Positions 27,723-37,330 are shown, numbered from the stretch's first letter. The stretch is DNA of 64,000 bases from Thioploca sp. (GCA_030627235.1 DAOUSL010000003.1:1-64000), one strand, 5' to 3'. The notes: generated from the letters alone by a model not told the origin. Program-made: numbers and translations.

Positions 27723-29861
27723 ATGTTTAATTATAGACTGGCTATTTTACTCAGCTTGATATGGGCAACTAATACTTTAGCGAATGAAATTACTACACCA
27801 TTGCAACTTGCTCTGATGGGAACTGAAGACCAATTATCTATAAATAATGGCCTGATATCATCAATTATTCCTGCAAATTTAAATGTGAATGAACATAAAG
27901 ATGACATCCGTTGTGAAGATCATGATGTATGTCGTCAAGTAAATACTAATTTACCTTTGCAAGCTTTGCCCAGAGCTTTATCAGCATTATATAATAAACC
28001 AAATATTAATTCTGAGATTTTAAATTCTAATGTTAAAGCTTTTTGGCCAGTCTATGTATTTCAACGGCAAGATTTAGATTTTTCTGATCCAACCTATCCT
28101 AAAGGCTGGTATCAAGTTGGGCTTACTATTAAAAAACCGATTGGCTGGATGTTAGCTAAAGACATTATAGAATGGAAACAAGCACTTATAGTGTCTTATA
28201 CTCATCCTGGAATTGGAGAAGAACGGCGTAATTCTGTATTAATGTTTGATAATAAACTTTCTTTGCGTAAAATAGTAGAGGCTGAAAACCGAATACAACA
28301 GGTTAAATCTATATACGCTAATTTAGAATCTCAAACAGCTGAAATACCTACTAGTATAATAAGCAGAGAGCCAGCTAGATTTGTAAATATTGATGAAAAA
28401 TTCTATCTATTGCCAGTTATTGATTTTGAACCAGTCAATATATTTGAAGATAAAGCTAATTATTTAAAAATAGTTGCTGCCACTCCGCTTAGCCGTGCTA
28501 ATGCGGCACATCCAGATACTTTAGATAATCGTAAATTTGCTAAACAAGCCAGTCAAACTGAAACTATTCAAGGAGTTAAGGAAGAATCATTAGGTTTAGA
28601 TATTAAATTTGTGATGGATATGACAGACAGTATGGGGCCTTATCTAATACATACTAAAAAAGCCATTGCTAAAGTGACGCAGATGATTATTGACACTAAA
28701 GTACGTTATGGTCTAATTGGTTATCGAGATGATATTAATACAGTTCCTGAATTAGAATTTGTCACTAATAATTTCACCCCGAATTTAGTAAATGCTGATA
28801 AATTTATTGATATAATTGCTAAAGCTAAACCTGCAGTTACTACAGATGATGATTATCCAGAAGAGGTTTTCGCTGGAATAAAAGAAGCTATTACCTCTAA
28901 TTGGAATGAGAACACTATAAAACTAATTATATTGATTGGAGATGCTAGTTCACATATGATTGGACATCCACAAAATACTAGTGGTTTAGCTGCTCAACAA
29001 TTGCGTAAATTAGCAAATAGTAATAAAACTAATATTATTGCAATTCATCTTAAGCAACCTCAATTTAAAACCGATCATAAATTAGCTAAAGAACAATTTA
29101 GTCTATTAGCTACTAATCCTGGTAATAACGCACCTGCTTATATATCGATATCGGCTGATAATCATCAAGAATTTGAAATAATAATAGCTAAATTGGCTGA
29201 AACTTTATCAATGATTATAAGCAAAATTCGTAAAGGGGATATTAATATTGTTAACATTGCTCCAAATACTAATTCCAGAGATATTGAAACTAAAGTAAGT
29301 AAAATTGCTAAAACCACTATTGCAACTGCGTTAGTTGATTATCTTGGTAACATAGCTATTCCGCCTAGAGATATAACAGCATGGGTGATGGATCGAGACT
29401 TGCTTAACCCTAGAATTAAATCATTACAAGTACGAGTTTTATTAACCAAACGGGATTTAAATGATCTGATTGTAACTTTAGAAGTTATTTTAGAAGCAAT
29501 GCGACAATCAAAACTGACTAGTTTACAATTTTTTGATGCTTTACAGAGTGTTGTTACTCAAACAATAAAGGGAAACAATAAAAAAATAACTCTGGCAGCT
29601 GTACAAAAATTAGCAGAATCTGGTTTAATACCTAGTTGGATTAATAGCTTACCTTATAAAAGTAAATTATTAGAAATGAATAATGAATTATTTGCAGTTT
29701 TATCAGCAGAAAAAAGAACAGCTTTAGAACATGAAGTTGAAGCAAAACTCCAATTTTATCGTGAAATTAATGAAAATACAGATTTATGGACAATATTAGA
29801 TGAACGCAATACTGATGATATAGATAGTGTATATCCATTAAGTTTAGATATGTTGCCATGA
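27723..29861 (+). CDS. exported von Willebrand factor A domain protein
   Basis: A 712-residue protein with signal peptide (MFNYRLAILLSLIWATNTLA). Residues about 75-170 look like an SH3-type wall- or peptide-binding region (KGWYQVGL...GWMLAKDIIEWKQALIV) seen in related VWA proteins. The VWA domain runs from about 293 to 500, with an intact MIDAS DxTxS as Asp299-Thr301-Ser303 (FVMDMTDSMG) and the later Asp in LIGDASSHM. The remaining 200 residues are helical and unassigned. The VWA part resembles the C-terminal part of PpkA-type proteins of type VI secretion clusters, but no such genes are near. It starts 55 bases after lon. Confidence 0.85.
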   Translation: MFNYRLAILLSLIWATNTLANEITTPLQLALMGTEDQLSINNGLISSIIPANLNVNEHKDDIRCEDHDVCRQVNTNLPLQALPRALSALYNKPNINSEILNSNVKAFWPVYVFQRQDLDFSDPTYPKGWYQVGLTIKKPIGWMLAKDIIEWKQALIVSYTHPGIGEERRNSVLMFDNKLSLRKIVEAENRIQQVKSIYANLESQTAEIPTSIISREPARFVNIDEKFYLLPVIDFEPVNIFEDKANYLKIVAATPLSRANAAHPDTLDNRKFAKQASQTETIQGVKEESLGLDIKFVMDMTDSMGPYLIHTKKAIAKVTQMIIDTKVRYGLIGYRDDINTVPELEFVTNNFTPNLVNADKFIDIIAKAKPAVTTDDDYPEEVFAGIKEAITSNWNENTIKLIILIGDASSHMIGHPQNTSGLAAQQLRKLANSNKTNIIAIHLKQPQFKTDHKLAKEQFSLLATNPGNNAPAYISISADNHQEFEIIIAKLAETLSMIISKIRKGDINIVNIAPNTNSRDIETKVSKIAKTTIATALVDYLGNIAIPPRDITAWVMDRDLLNPRIKSLQVRVLLTKRDLNDLIVTLEVILEAMRQSKLTSLQFFDALQSVVTQTIKGNNKKITLAAVQKLAESGLIPSWINSLPYKSKLLEMNNELFAVLSAEKRTALEHEVEAKLQFYREINENTDLWTILDERNTDDIDSVYPLSLDMLP

Positions 29862-29884
29862 AGAGGACAAATGCCCTCTTCATT
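29858..29884. terminator. bidirectional terminator overlapping the VWA gene stop
   Basis: ATGAAGAGG-ACAAATG-CCCTCTTCAT forms a stem of about nine pairs. It includes the TGA stop of the VWA gene (29859-29861) and ends three bases before the cysC stop. It serves the convergent pair of genes on both strands. Confidence 0.75.
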
Positions 29885-29887
29885 ATA

Positions 29888-30514
29888 TTAAACTACTGAT
29901 TTACGTTCATAGACACCGCGTTGAATCAAGAATTCTAAGATTTGATTAACACATTGTTCTAAATTTTCATTGCTGGTATCAATCACTAATTCTGGATTTT
30001 CAGGTTTTTCATATGGTGAAGAAATACCAGTAAAATCCTTTATTTCACCTTTTCTGGCACGATTATATAAACCTTTGACATCACGTTCTTCACAAACTTC
30101 TAAAGGACAATCACAATAGATTTCAATAAAATCATCATTACCAACTAGTTTTCTAGCTTTATCACGATCGGCTCGGAATGGAGAAATAAATGCAGTTAGA
30201 ACAATTACTCCTGCCTCAATAAATAATTTAGCAGTTTCACCAACTCGTCGAATATTTTCTACTCGATCAGCATTGGAAAAACCTAAATCTCCACATAAGC
30301 CATGGCGTACATTATCACCATCTAATACAAAGGTATGATAACCCATTTGATAGAGACTTTCTTCCAAGGCATGAGCTAAAGTTGATTTCCCAGCTCCAGA
30401 TAGGCCAGTAAACCATAACAAGGTACTTTTGTGATTATTTAAATTAGCACGACGTTGTCTTGTTACTGTAGCGTGATGCCACACTGTGTTACTACTTTTT
30501 ATATTTGTTGTCAT
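29888..30514 (-). CDS. cysC: adenylylsulfate (APS) kinase
   Basis: A 208-residue kinase making PAPS from APS and ATP. Walker A is at residues 37-44 (GLSGAGKS). Further signatures are FVLDGDNVRHGLCGDLGFSNADR, ENIRRVGETAKLF, ISPFRADRDKARKL and the lid region KGLYNRARKGEIKDFTGISSPYE. Length is typical of the stand-alone enzyme; no CysN/CysD sulfurylase gene is adjacent. The product supports sulfate assimilation or sulfated-compound synthesis. Confidence 0.95.
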   Translation of the reverse strand: MTTNIKSSNTVWHHATVTRQRRANLNNHKSTLLWFTGLSGAGKSTLAHALEESLYQMGYHTFVLDGDNVRHGLCGDLGFSNADRVENIRRVGETAKLFIEAGVIVLTAFISPFRADRDKARKLVGNDDFIEIYCDCPLEVCEERDVKGLYNRARKGEIKDFTGISSPYEKPENPELVIDTSNENLEQCVNQILEFLIQRGVYERKSVV

Positions 30515-31132
30515 TATATTAATTAATGTGATAAGTTGTATTCAAAATTTATAACTAAAAACAATCTGCAATTAAAATACCATTTTTTAGTCTAAAATAT
30601 TTAATCGAATGATTTTTGGATAGACATTACCTAGTATATTTTGGTATTATCCAAATGTACAGATTAATAATAGTTTATATATTGTAACCAAAACTAGTAA
30701 ATTGTCATATTAATTTGTAATTTATTAAGAATAAATGGCCTTATTTATGCAGATTTGCTTTATGAACTAGATATATGCTGTAGAATTAATAATTCTGATT
30801 TAAATAATACTTTAGCCAATGGTTATTTCGGGAATGGAGCATAGCGGATTTCCCGAAACATTTTGACATTGGCGAAGATATTGTTAAAGTAATAGATTTA
30901 TATTGTAATTTAGCCAAATAATTTTATATTATTTTTGATAATTATAATCTAGGTAAGTATTAAAAATCACTTTAGATATTTTTAGATTAAGTTATTTAGT
31001 TATAAAAATTTTATTTTAAACATTACATCAAGTAATAATTTATTTTAACAAATAATTTTACATAGATGATATGATTTCTTATGATCTAAAATATTACTAT
31101 GAAAATTATCCCTATTTTAAAGGAGACTATGA
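30515..31132. other. 618-base intergenic region between cysC and a receiver gene
   Basis: No ORF with coding character. It contains the second MITE/REP-like copy at 30809-30878. A good Shine-Dalgarno (AAAGGAG at about 31120-31126) precedes the receiver gene at 31133. The rest is AT-rich, with no recognisable RNA gene. Confidence 0.5.
30809..30878. repeat. MITE/REP-like element, copy 2
   Basis: Matches the reverse complement of the element at 22219-22298: GGTTATTTCGGGAATGGAGC followed by ATAGCGGATTTCCCGAAACA. Its ends (TTTAGCCAATG ... CATTGGCGAAG) are a diverged inverted repeat, in which TAATG has become CAATG on one side and CATTA has become CATTG on the other, so base pairing is kept. It lies about 255 bases upstream of the receiver gene. 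Confidence 0.8.
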
Positions 31133-31498
31133 ATGACAAAGCTTTTGGTAGTAGAAGATAATGAAATGAATCGTGATATGTTATCCAGACGCTTGAAACG
31201 AAAAGGATTTGAGGTTGAAATTGCTGTGGATGGTGGACAAGGTGTTGATATGGCACATAGTAGCAAACCAGATTTGATTTTAATGGATATGAGTTTACCA
31301 GTAAAAGATGGTTGGACAGCAACTAAAGAAATTAAAGCAGCAGATGATACTCAAAATATTCCGATTATTGCTTTAACTGCTCATGCTATGTCTGGTGATC
31401 GAGAACAAGCACTTGCTGCTGGGTGTGATGACTATGACACTAAACCAATAGAATTGCCACGTTTACTTGGCAAAATCGAAACCTTACTTGCACGATAA
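31133..31498 (+). CDS. CheY-like response regulator, single receiver domain
   Basis: A 121-residue receiver of the DivK/CheY type. It has VVEDNEMNRDMLSRRLKRKG at the N-terminus, phospho-site Asp52 in LILMDMSLPVKDGW, the Thr in ALTAHAMSGDRE and the Lys in YDTKPIELPRL. The N-terminal sequence is very like the receiver inside the cyclase encoded next (NRELLSRRLKKEGFE), suggesting recent duplication or a shared partner. It precedes the cyclase gene by 16 bases in the same operon. Preceded by a good AAAGGAG ribosome site. Confidence 0.93.
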   Translation: MTKLLVVEDNEMNRDMLSRRLKRKGFEVEIAVDGGQGVDMAHSSKPDLILMDMSLPVKDGWTATKEIKAADDTQNIPIIALTAHAMSGDREQALAAGCDDYDTKPIELPRLLGKIETLLAR

Positions 31499-31514
31499 TA
31501 GGACGCTGAGTGTT

Positions 31515-33173
31515 ATGAGCGTTGCAGGTATTAACAGTTCAGAGCTAAATAGCTTTAATAAAGATAATGAACTTATCGATATGGGGCATGATTTACTAAC
31601 TCCCACAAGTACAATTATCGCTTATACTGAAATGCTATTGGAATATGCTAACGTTCATATTTTAGAATCAGGTTTCATTTCAGATCTAAATAAAGTGTTA
31701 TCTGCTGGTGAACAACTATCGAATTTAATTACTCAATTATTTTCTAAAAAAAGTGTTTCCCAAGGTGAAATTGATCTTAATAACATAACTTCTGAGATTC
31801 GTCATAATTTACGTACTCCAATTAATGCAATTATTGGCTATGGCGAAATGTTGCTTGAAGATATGGAGGATATGGATGCTGAAGAACATAAGGATGCTAT
31901 GCTTGATTTACAAAAAATCCTTAGTTCTGCTCGACGCTTATTAACATTAATCGGTGATTTATCCAATCTATCCAAGAAATCAAAGCCACTACTAGATCAA
32001 AAAATATCAAATATAGGAATAGTAAAACCAAAAAAACCAGCTTTTAAAATTAATAAAGTTGTTCCATCTACATTAGGAATTGATATCCCTAATATTGCTG
32101 CTGAAGATGATATAAATAATTTATCACAAAACGCCTCACTATTAGTTGTAGATGATGGAGAAAATAATCGTGAATTGCTATCACGTCGTTTGAAAAAAGA
32201 AGGATTTGAAATTGATGAAGCTGAAAATGGTTTACAAGCTTTAGAAAAAATTCGAACTAAAAAATTTGATTTAGTGTTGCTTGATATTATAATGCCAGAA
32301 ATGAATGGTTATCAAGTTTTAGAAACTATTAAAACTGATAAAGATTTAGCTCAGATACCAGTTATTATGATTTCAGCTTTGGATGAAATTGACAGCGTAG
32401 TCCATTGTATAGAAATGGGAGCTGAAGACTATTTACAAAAACCTTTTAATCAAGTTATTTTAAATGCAAAAATTTCTGCTACTTTAGAACGAAAACGATT
32501 ACGAGACCGAGAATTAGCTTTTCTCAAAAAATTACAAATAGAACAAGAAAAATCAGAGAAATTATTGCTAAATATTTTACCAAAAGCAATTGCTGACCGT
32601 CTAAAGATTGGAGTGCATACTATTGCTGATAAATTTGAAGATGTTACAGTATTATTCTCTGATTTAGTTGGATTTACTGAATTATCTGCCGGAGTTTCAG
32701 CTTCCGATTTAGTAGAAAAATTAAATCAGATATTTATAGCTTTTGACAGATTGAGTGAGAAACATGGCTTAGAAAAAATAAAAACTATTGGTGATGCTTA
32801 TATGTTGGTTGGTGGTTTACCAACTCCACGTGACGATCATGTTGAAGCAGTTGCTGATATGGCGATAGAGATGCTAGATGAAATTGCTTGGTTAAATGAA
32901 CAAAATCAAGAAGATTTTAAAATTAGGATAGGAATGCATACAGGCCCTGTTGTGGCAGGGGTTATTGGAAAGCATAAATTTAATTATGATCTATGGGGTG
33001 ATACTGTAAATACTGCTAGCCGCATGGAATCACAGGGTATTCCAGATGAAATCCAAGTTTCAGAAGTTGTATATAATCGGCTTAAGGATAAGTTTTTTTT
33101 AGAAGAACGAGGTTTGATTCCAATAAAAGGCAAAGGTAAAATGAATACTTATTTACTTAAAGGTAGGAAATAA
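31515..33173 (+). CDS. class III adenylate cyclase with two HisKA-like segments and a receiver domain
   Basis: I use the ATG at 31515, since upstream codons overlap the preceding gene. The 552 residues contain two H-box helices: MGHDLLTPTSTIIAYTEML (His25) and IRHNLRTPINAIIGYGEML (His97). No HATPase domain follows. A receiver domain at about 205-325 has phospho-site Asp257 (LLDIIMPEMNGYQ), then a coiled-coil linker (about 335-365) leads to a class III cyclase domain at about 375-545. Metal ligands are Asp383 (FSDLVGFTE) and Asp427 (IGDAYM); purine-selecting residues Lys423 and Asp492 (YDLWGDTVN) favour ATP over GTP. So it probably makes cAMP under phosphorelay control. Receiver-cyclase proteins are known; two leading HisKA-like segments without kinase are unusual. 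Confidence 0.85.
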   Translation: MSVAGINSSELNSFNKDNELIDMGHDLLTPTSTIIAYTEMLLEYANVHILESGFISDLNKVLSAGEQLSNLITQLFSKKSVSQGEIDLNNITSEIRHNLRTPINAIIGYGEMLLEDMEDMDAEEHKDAMLDLQKILSSARRLLTLIGDLSNLSKKSKPLLDQKISNIGIVKPKKPAFKINKVVPSTLGIDIPNIAAEDDINNLSQNASLLVVDDGENNRELLSRRLKKEGFEIDEAENGLQALEKIRTKKFDLVLLDIIMPEMNGYQVLETIKTDKDLAQIPVIMISALDEIDSVVHCIEMGAEDYLQKPFNQVILNAKISATLERKRLRDRELAFLKKLQIEQEKSEKLLLNILPKAIADRLKIGVHTIADKFEDVTVLFSDLVGFTELSAGVSASDLVEKLNQIFIAFDRLSEKHGLEKIKTIGDAYMLVGGLPTPRDDHVEAVADMAIEMLDEIAWLNEQNQEDFKIRIGMHTGPVVAGVIGKHKFNYDLWGDTVNTASRMESQGIPDEIQVSEVVYNRLKDKFFLEERGLIPIKGKGKMNTYLLKGRK

Positions 33174-33177
33174 TGGA

Positions 33178-33630
33178 TTATTTAATATTAGGTGTTGAAT
33201 GTTTTTTCCTAACTTCATAATGTACAATTATTCCAATAATATTTTGATAAGGTAAATTTTCCAAACTTTTGAACTCAAGTAGAGCCTGTTTTAGCAAAGA
33301 ATAAATGCTTAAACTTTCATCACTTAACTTCAAGGAATTTCTTATACCTAACAAACCACCACATTGTATCTTCATTGCTTTATTATGAGTTAATTGTGTA
33401 TTAATATCTGTTAAATGTAATGCAACTTGGGAATTTTTTTCTAGTAATTTTAATAAATTAAAACATATTTTATGTGCATTTTCAGAACTACAATTAACTG
33501 TTTCACGTTCTGCAATATTTAAATGTTGAACTTTTTCACAATCAAACTTATAGCTTAAAATTGCTTTCCTAAAAATACAAGGTAATGGGTTCATTTCCCG
33601 ATAAGTAGTTTTAAATTTTGCTTCATCCAT
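33178..33630 (-). CDS. cysteine-rich protein of unknown function
   Basis: A 150-residue cytoplasmic-looking protein with five cysteines in a spaced arrangement: Cys18, Cys31, Cys47, Cys56 and Cys90 (C-x12-C-x15-C-x8-C-x33-C). Cys90 sits in MKIQCGGLLGIRNSL, and the first in NPLPCIFRKAIL. I have the impression of a conserved family in sulfur-oxidising gammaproteobacteria with this NPLPC...AERE.V.C...MKIQCGGL pattern but cannot name it. An iron-sulfur or other metal-binding role would suit the cysteines (inference). It is convergent with the cyclase gene, only four bases away. Confidence 0.7.
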   Translation of the reverse strand: MDEAKFKTTYREMNPLPCIFRKAILSYKFDCEKVQHLNIAERETVNCSSENAHKICFNLLKLLEKNSQVALHLTDINTQLTHNKAMKIQCGGLLGIRNSLKLSDESLSIYSLLKQALLEFKSLENLPYQNIIGIIVHYEVRKKHSTPNIK

Positions 33631-33821
33631 AGTTTAATACCTAAACAAATAATCTTCAGCTTGGATTAATTTAAGAAAATATTTGCAATTAAAATCATAT
33701 CTAATTAGTTCTTATCAATCAAAGACGCTTGCCAATGAATAATATGATTTGGTTCAATTATATTTTGAGTATAAGAGAGAATAGATTCATACCAAGCGAT
33801 TGTAAATTCAATCAAAAATAA

Positions 33822-34193
33822 CTATATCTGTTTTGCTAGTAACATTCCCATCCAGGTTGCTAATAAGCATAAACCTACACTAAAAAAAATATTTAATAAA
33901 GCTTTAGCTTGTTCACCATCTAACAGCAAATTCAGAGTTTCTATAGAAAAAGTAGAGAATGTGGTAAATGCACCAAGCAAACCTATTAATACAATAGCTC
34001 TTAATTCGTTACTAACTATCCGTTCTAAAAATAAAATATATAAAAATCCCATCAAAAAACTACCTAGAATATTTACAGCTAAGGTACCATAAGGGAATTC
34101 TTTACCTAAAATAGAATAAATCCCTGAAGATACCCAAAACCGTAATACTGCTCCAATAGCTCCTCCGATAGCAATCGCCGCTAAATTCATCAT
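33822..34193 (-). CDS. crcB: fluoride channel CrcB/Fluc
   Basis: A 123-residue protein with four membrane segments that exports fluoride as a dual-topology dimer. The signatures GGAIGAVLRFW, GTLAVNILGSFLMGFL and GLLGAFTTFSTFSIE are all present. Its start overlaps the stop of the SPOR-domain gene by four bases. No fluoride riboswitch is expected in that position and none is seen. Confidence 0.95.
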   Translation of the reverse strand: MMNLAAIAIGGAIGAVLRFWVSSGIYSILGKEFPYGTLAVNILGSFLMGFLYILFLERIVSNELRAIVLIGLLGAFTTFSTFSIETLNLLLDGEQAKALLNIFFSVGLCLLATWMGMLLAKQI

Positions 34194-34810
34194 TTAATTT
34201 TATTAATTGTTGGTCTAACTCCTAATACTCTACGCAACTTATTTTTTTGCTGTTGGGCTATGCTACGCTCATTTTTTGGAGATAATCGTACTGCAAGCCA
34301 ATTTCCAGTAGCAATAATATGCACTTCAGTCGCTATGTTTTTCTCCTTAATTTTATCTACCAAACGTTGAGCACGACTTCTATCTTTAAAACTTGCCACT
34401 TGTACATACCATCTATCTTCACCTGTAGGAGCATAGATATTATCAGAAGAAGCAAAAGATGTCATTTTATTTGTATCTTCAGGTTGTATAGATTTACCGC
34501 TCAAATCTAAAAATACAAATTTTCTAGGTATAATAGCTGAAATTTTTTGAGAAAGTTTAGAAGTCTCAATTACATTAGTATAATCAGCATCATTTAACAC
34601 ATTTTTAGAACTAACAATACTAAAATTTTCAAATTCTAAAGCTTTATCTATTGCAAATTTATCTGGAGCGGAAATACCTAACAACATTTTCAAAATTACA
34701 TAAATAAGCAACATCATTAAAAATAGTACGATACCACCTACAACACGTTGTTTAGGATCGTATTGTTCAGCGGCTATATGATGATGTCGTCGTATGTTGT
34801 GTAATGACAT
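34190..34810 (-). CDS. SPOR-domain protein with one membrane anchor
   Basis: A 206-residue bitopic protein. A short basic cytoplasmic N-terminus with several His (RRHHHIAAEQYDPKQR) precedes one membrane segment at about 25-48 (VVGGIVLFLMMLLIYVILKML), and the C-terminal 75 residues form a SPOR domain (WYVQVASFKDRSRAQRLVDKI ... NWLAVRLSP). SPOR domains bind denuded glycan strands at division sites. The arrangement is like DedD or FtsN-type proteins. It lies between sppA (10 bases upstream) and crcB (overlapping). Confidence 0.9.
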   Translation of the reverse strand: MSLHNIRRHHHIAAEQYDPKQRVVGGIVLFLMMLLIYVILKMLLGISAPDKFAIDKALEFENFSIVSSKNVLNDADYTNVIETSKLSQKISAIIPRKFVFLDLSGKSIQPEDTNKMTSFASSDNIYAPTGEDRWYVQVASFKDRSRAQRLVDKIKEKNIATEVHIIATGNWLAVRLSPKNERSIAQQQKNKLRRVLGVRPTINKIK

Positions 34811-34820
34811 ATTAATTTAA

Positions 34821-35783
34821 CTATCTTATAGTAGAATTTAACAAAAATTGCATAGATTCAGCCATTGAAGTTCCCAATTGTTTAGCAAATTCATCTAAAT
34901 AGTTTGGTTTAGAAGTAAAACTTTTTAACTTTTCAGCTTTAATAAGTTCACGAGCTACATAACTGCTGCTCCCTAAACCATCCACTAAACCCATTTCTAC
35001 TGCTTGTTCGCCAGTCCAAACCAATCCAGAGAAAATTTGAGATTCATCAGCATTTTGCAAACGTTCACCACGACCTTTTTTTACCACTTCAATAAATTGA
35101 GTATGAATATTATCTAAAGCAGTTTTAATATGAGCTATATCTCCTTCTTTAGTTGGAGAAAATGGATCTAAGAAACCTTTATGTTCACCAGCAGTTAATA
35201 ACCGACGTTCGATTCCCATTTTTTCCATTGCTCCAACAAATCCAAAGCTACTCATTAATACTCCAATTGAACCTACAATACTAGCCTTATCAGCATAAAT
35301 TTTATCAGCAGCAACCGCAATATAGTAACCTCCTGAAGCACAAATATCAGTAGTAACTGCATATAATGGAATTTCCGGATATTCTTCTTTTAAGCGAATT
35401 ATTTCATCATTTATATATCCGGCTTGCACTGGGCTACCACCTGGACTATTAATACGGATTATAACTCCAGCTGTATTTTTATGTTCAAAAGCATCTTTTA
35501 AATTAGATATAACTTTTTCAGCACTAGCCTCAGTTTCACTGGAAATAACTCCCTTAATTTCTACTATTGCTGTATGTTTACTATTTCCAATAGTTTCACT
35601 AGAAATATTCCATTCTGGAGACATTATCGCAAAGTAAATAAGAAATAAATATAAAAATGTTAGGAATACAAAAAATATTCTCCACCGTCTTGCTCGCCTT
35701 TGTTCATTAAGAGCCGCAAAAGCTAAGCGATTTAAAATATCTCGTTCCCAATTTTCTTCATTAGTTGGAATTACAGTTGACAT
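34821..35783 (-). CDS. sppA: signal peptide peptidase SppA (S49 family)
   Basis: A 320-residue short-form SppA that degrades cleaved signal peptides in the inner membrane. One membrane segment is at about 36-54. The catalytic pair is Ser150 in TDICASGGYYIAVAADKI and Lys202 in TAGEHKGFLDPF. Substrate-groove motifs GVIIRINSPGGSPVQ and ASIVGSIGVLM are intact. It heads an sppA-SPOR-crcB unit on the minus strand. Confidence 0.95.
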   Translation of the reverse strand: MSTVIPTNEENWERDILNRLAFAALNEQRRARRWRIFFVFLTFLYLFLIYFAIMSPEWNISSETIGNSKHTAIVEIKGVISSETEASAEKVISNLKDAFEHKNTAGVIIRINSPGGSPVQAGYINDEIIRLKEEYPEIPLYAVTTDICASGGYYIAVAADKIYADKASIVGSIGVLMSSFGFVGAMEKMGIERRLLTAGEHKGFLDPFSPTKEGDIAHIKTALDNIHTQFIEVVKKGRGERLQNADESQIFSGLVWTGEQAVEMGLVDGLGSSSYVARELIKAEKLKSFTSKPNYLDEFAKQLGTSMAESMQFLLNSTIR

Positions 35784-36239
35784 GTTGTATTTAACCTGAT
35801 TTTTGATAAGATGCCTTATGCATCTTGAAATTAAAGTGAATTACTAATTATTATCAAATTGATGATATTATATCAATGCACTTTGAAAAATAAACTAGTG
35901 CGAGGTTTAAAATTAGTTTAAACGAATTGGTATAAATATAGCAAATATTGTTTAGTTTGGCTGATTTTAGTATATCGTACCAGAATTTTAATTAGATTAA
36001 CAAAATCTAATACTAATAATAGTTGAGAGTGTTATACTATTAAACAAATACCATTAAGTATTTTAGGATATTGTATAAATGTTGTACAAAATATTTTAAC
36101 AGCTTTTAAGTAAAGAACTATATAAAAAAAACTAATAAAATTTAATATAAAACATACTATACAAAATTATATCCTAATTATTTTACACCTAACTATTGGA
36201 AATTAAAACCAAACAATCTAAAATATATTTACTTTGGAA
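35784..36239. other. 456-base intergenic region between rluC and sppA
   Basis: AT-rich, with no convincing ORF, RNA gene or strong hairpin. The sppA promoter should lie here. The distance is long for such genes, but I see nothing in it that explains this. Confidence 0.45.
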
Positions 36240-37181
36240 TTAATCTAAATTGGTTAAAAACCGTTGTAAATTTTCTGGTAATGGTGCTTTAATAGTAAGA
36301 TGATAGTCAATTTCAGGTAAATCAATTACTAATTTTTCTGCATGTAGAAATAAATTTTTAAGGTTTAACTGTCGCATTTGTTGATTGAAGTCTTTGTTAC
36401 CATATTTATTATCACCAGCGATAGGATGTCCTTCATGAGCCGTATGCACTCTAATTTGATGAGTCCGGCCAGTTTTTAGCTGAATTTGTAATAAAGATGT
36501 ATTGGTGAATTGCTGTATAATATGGAACTTAGTTATTGCTGATTTACCATCAGAACAAACCCGCACAATGCGTTCACCTGATTGTAAGACGTTTTTGCGT
36601 AAAGAAACTGTTACTTCAGTTTTACTTGGATTCCAATGGCCTTGAACTAAAGCAATATATTGTTTATAGATATCACCATTACGAAATAAAGTATGTAAAC
36701 GTCGTAACATACTACGTTTTTTGGCTATCATGAGACAACCAGAAGTTTCACGGTCTAAACGATGTACTAATTCAAGGTAAGGAGCGTTAGGGTATAAAAC
36801 CCGTAAACTTTCGATTGCACCAGCATTAATACCACTACCACCGTGCACTGCCATACCAGCTGGTTTATTGAGAATTAATAAAAAATTATCTTCGTACAAA
36901 ATGGAATTTGTCAATGCTTGTTTACGATTAGTATTTAAGATTGGCAAAATTAATGGCTTAATTTGTATTGGTGGCACACGTAATCGATCACCTACAAGCA
37001 AGCGATAAGTCGGTTTAATCCGTTTTTTATTAACACGTACTTGTCCAGTACGCAAGATTCGATAAACATGACTTTTAGGTACACCTTTAAGATAAGTGTG
37101 TAAGAAATTGTCAACACGTTGGCCAGCTTTTTCTGCTGAAATATCTAAATAAGTTATGGGTTGGTATTCAAGATTGCTCAT
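36240..37181 (-). CDS. rluC: 23S rRNA pseudouridine synthase RluC
   Basis: A 313-residue enzyme that isomerises uridines 955, 2504 and 2580 of 23S rRNA in E. coli. An S4 RNA-binding domain covers about residues 15-75 (QRVDNFLHTYLKGVPKSHVYRI). The synthase domain carries the catalytic Asp143 in VHRLDRETSGCLM and the LKTGRTHQIRVH motif. The gene is divergent from rne as in enterobacteria, which supports RluC rather than RluD. Confidence 0.93.
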   Translation of the reverse strand: MSNLEYQPITYLDISAEKAGQRVDNFLHTYLKGVPKSHVYRILRTGQVRVNKKRIKPTYRLLVGDRLRVPPIQIKPLILPILNTNRKQALTNSILYEDNFLLILNKPAGMAVHGGSGINAGAIESLRVLYPNAPYLELVHRLDRETSGCLMIAKKRSMLRRLHTLFRNGDIYKQYIALVQGHWNPSKTEVTVSLRKNVLQSGERIVRVCSDGKSAITKFHIIQQFTNTSLLQIQLKTGRTHQIRVHTAHEGHPIAGDNKYGNKDFNQQMRQLNLKNLFLHAEKLVIDLPEIDYHLTIKAPLPENLQRFLTNLD

Positions 37182-37330
37182 ATTAAAAATTATAACAGTT
37201 TGGACCGAAGTTCAAAAGATGAGTATCTAAGATATAGAAGTTCGCTACCTATAAAGTAAACAATATTTATATTAAATTCTGATAATTAATATATACATCA
37301 GAACAATTAAATTATCGGGTACAATTTTAT

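Noticed and set aside
31467-31514. Longer N-terminus of the cyclase
   Set aside because: It overlaps the receiver gene's end and encodes no recognised sequence; ATG at 31515 is preferred.
33822-34193. Fluoride riboswitch for crcB
   Set aside because: The gene start overlaps an upstream coding sequence and no riboswitch-like leader is visible.
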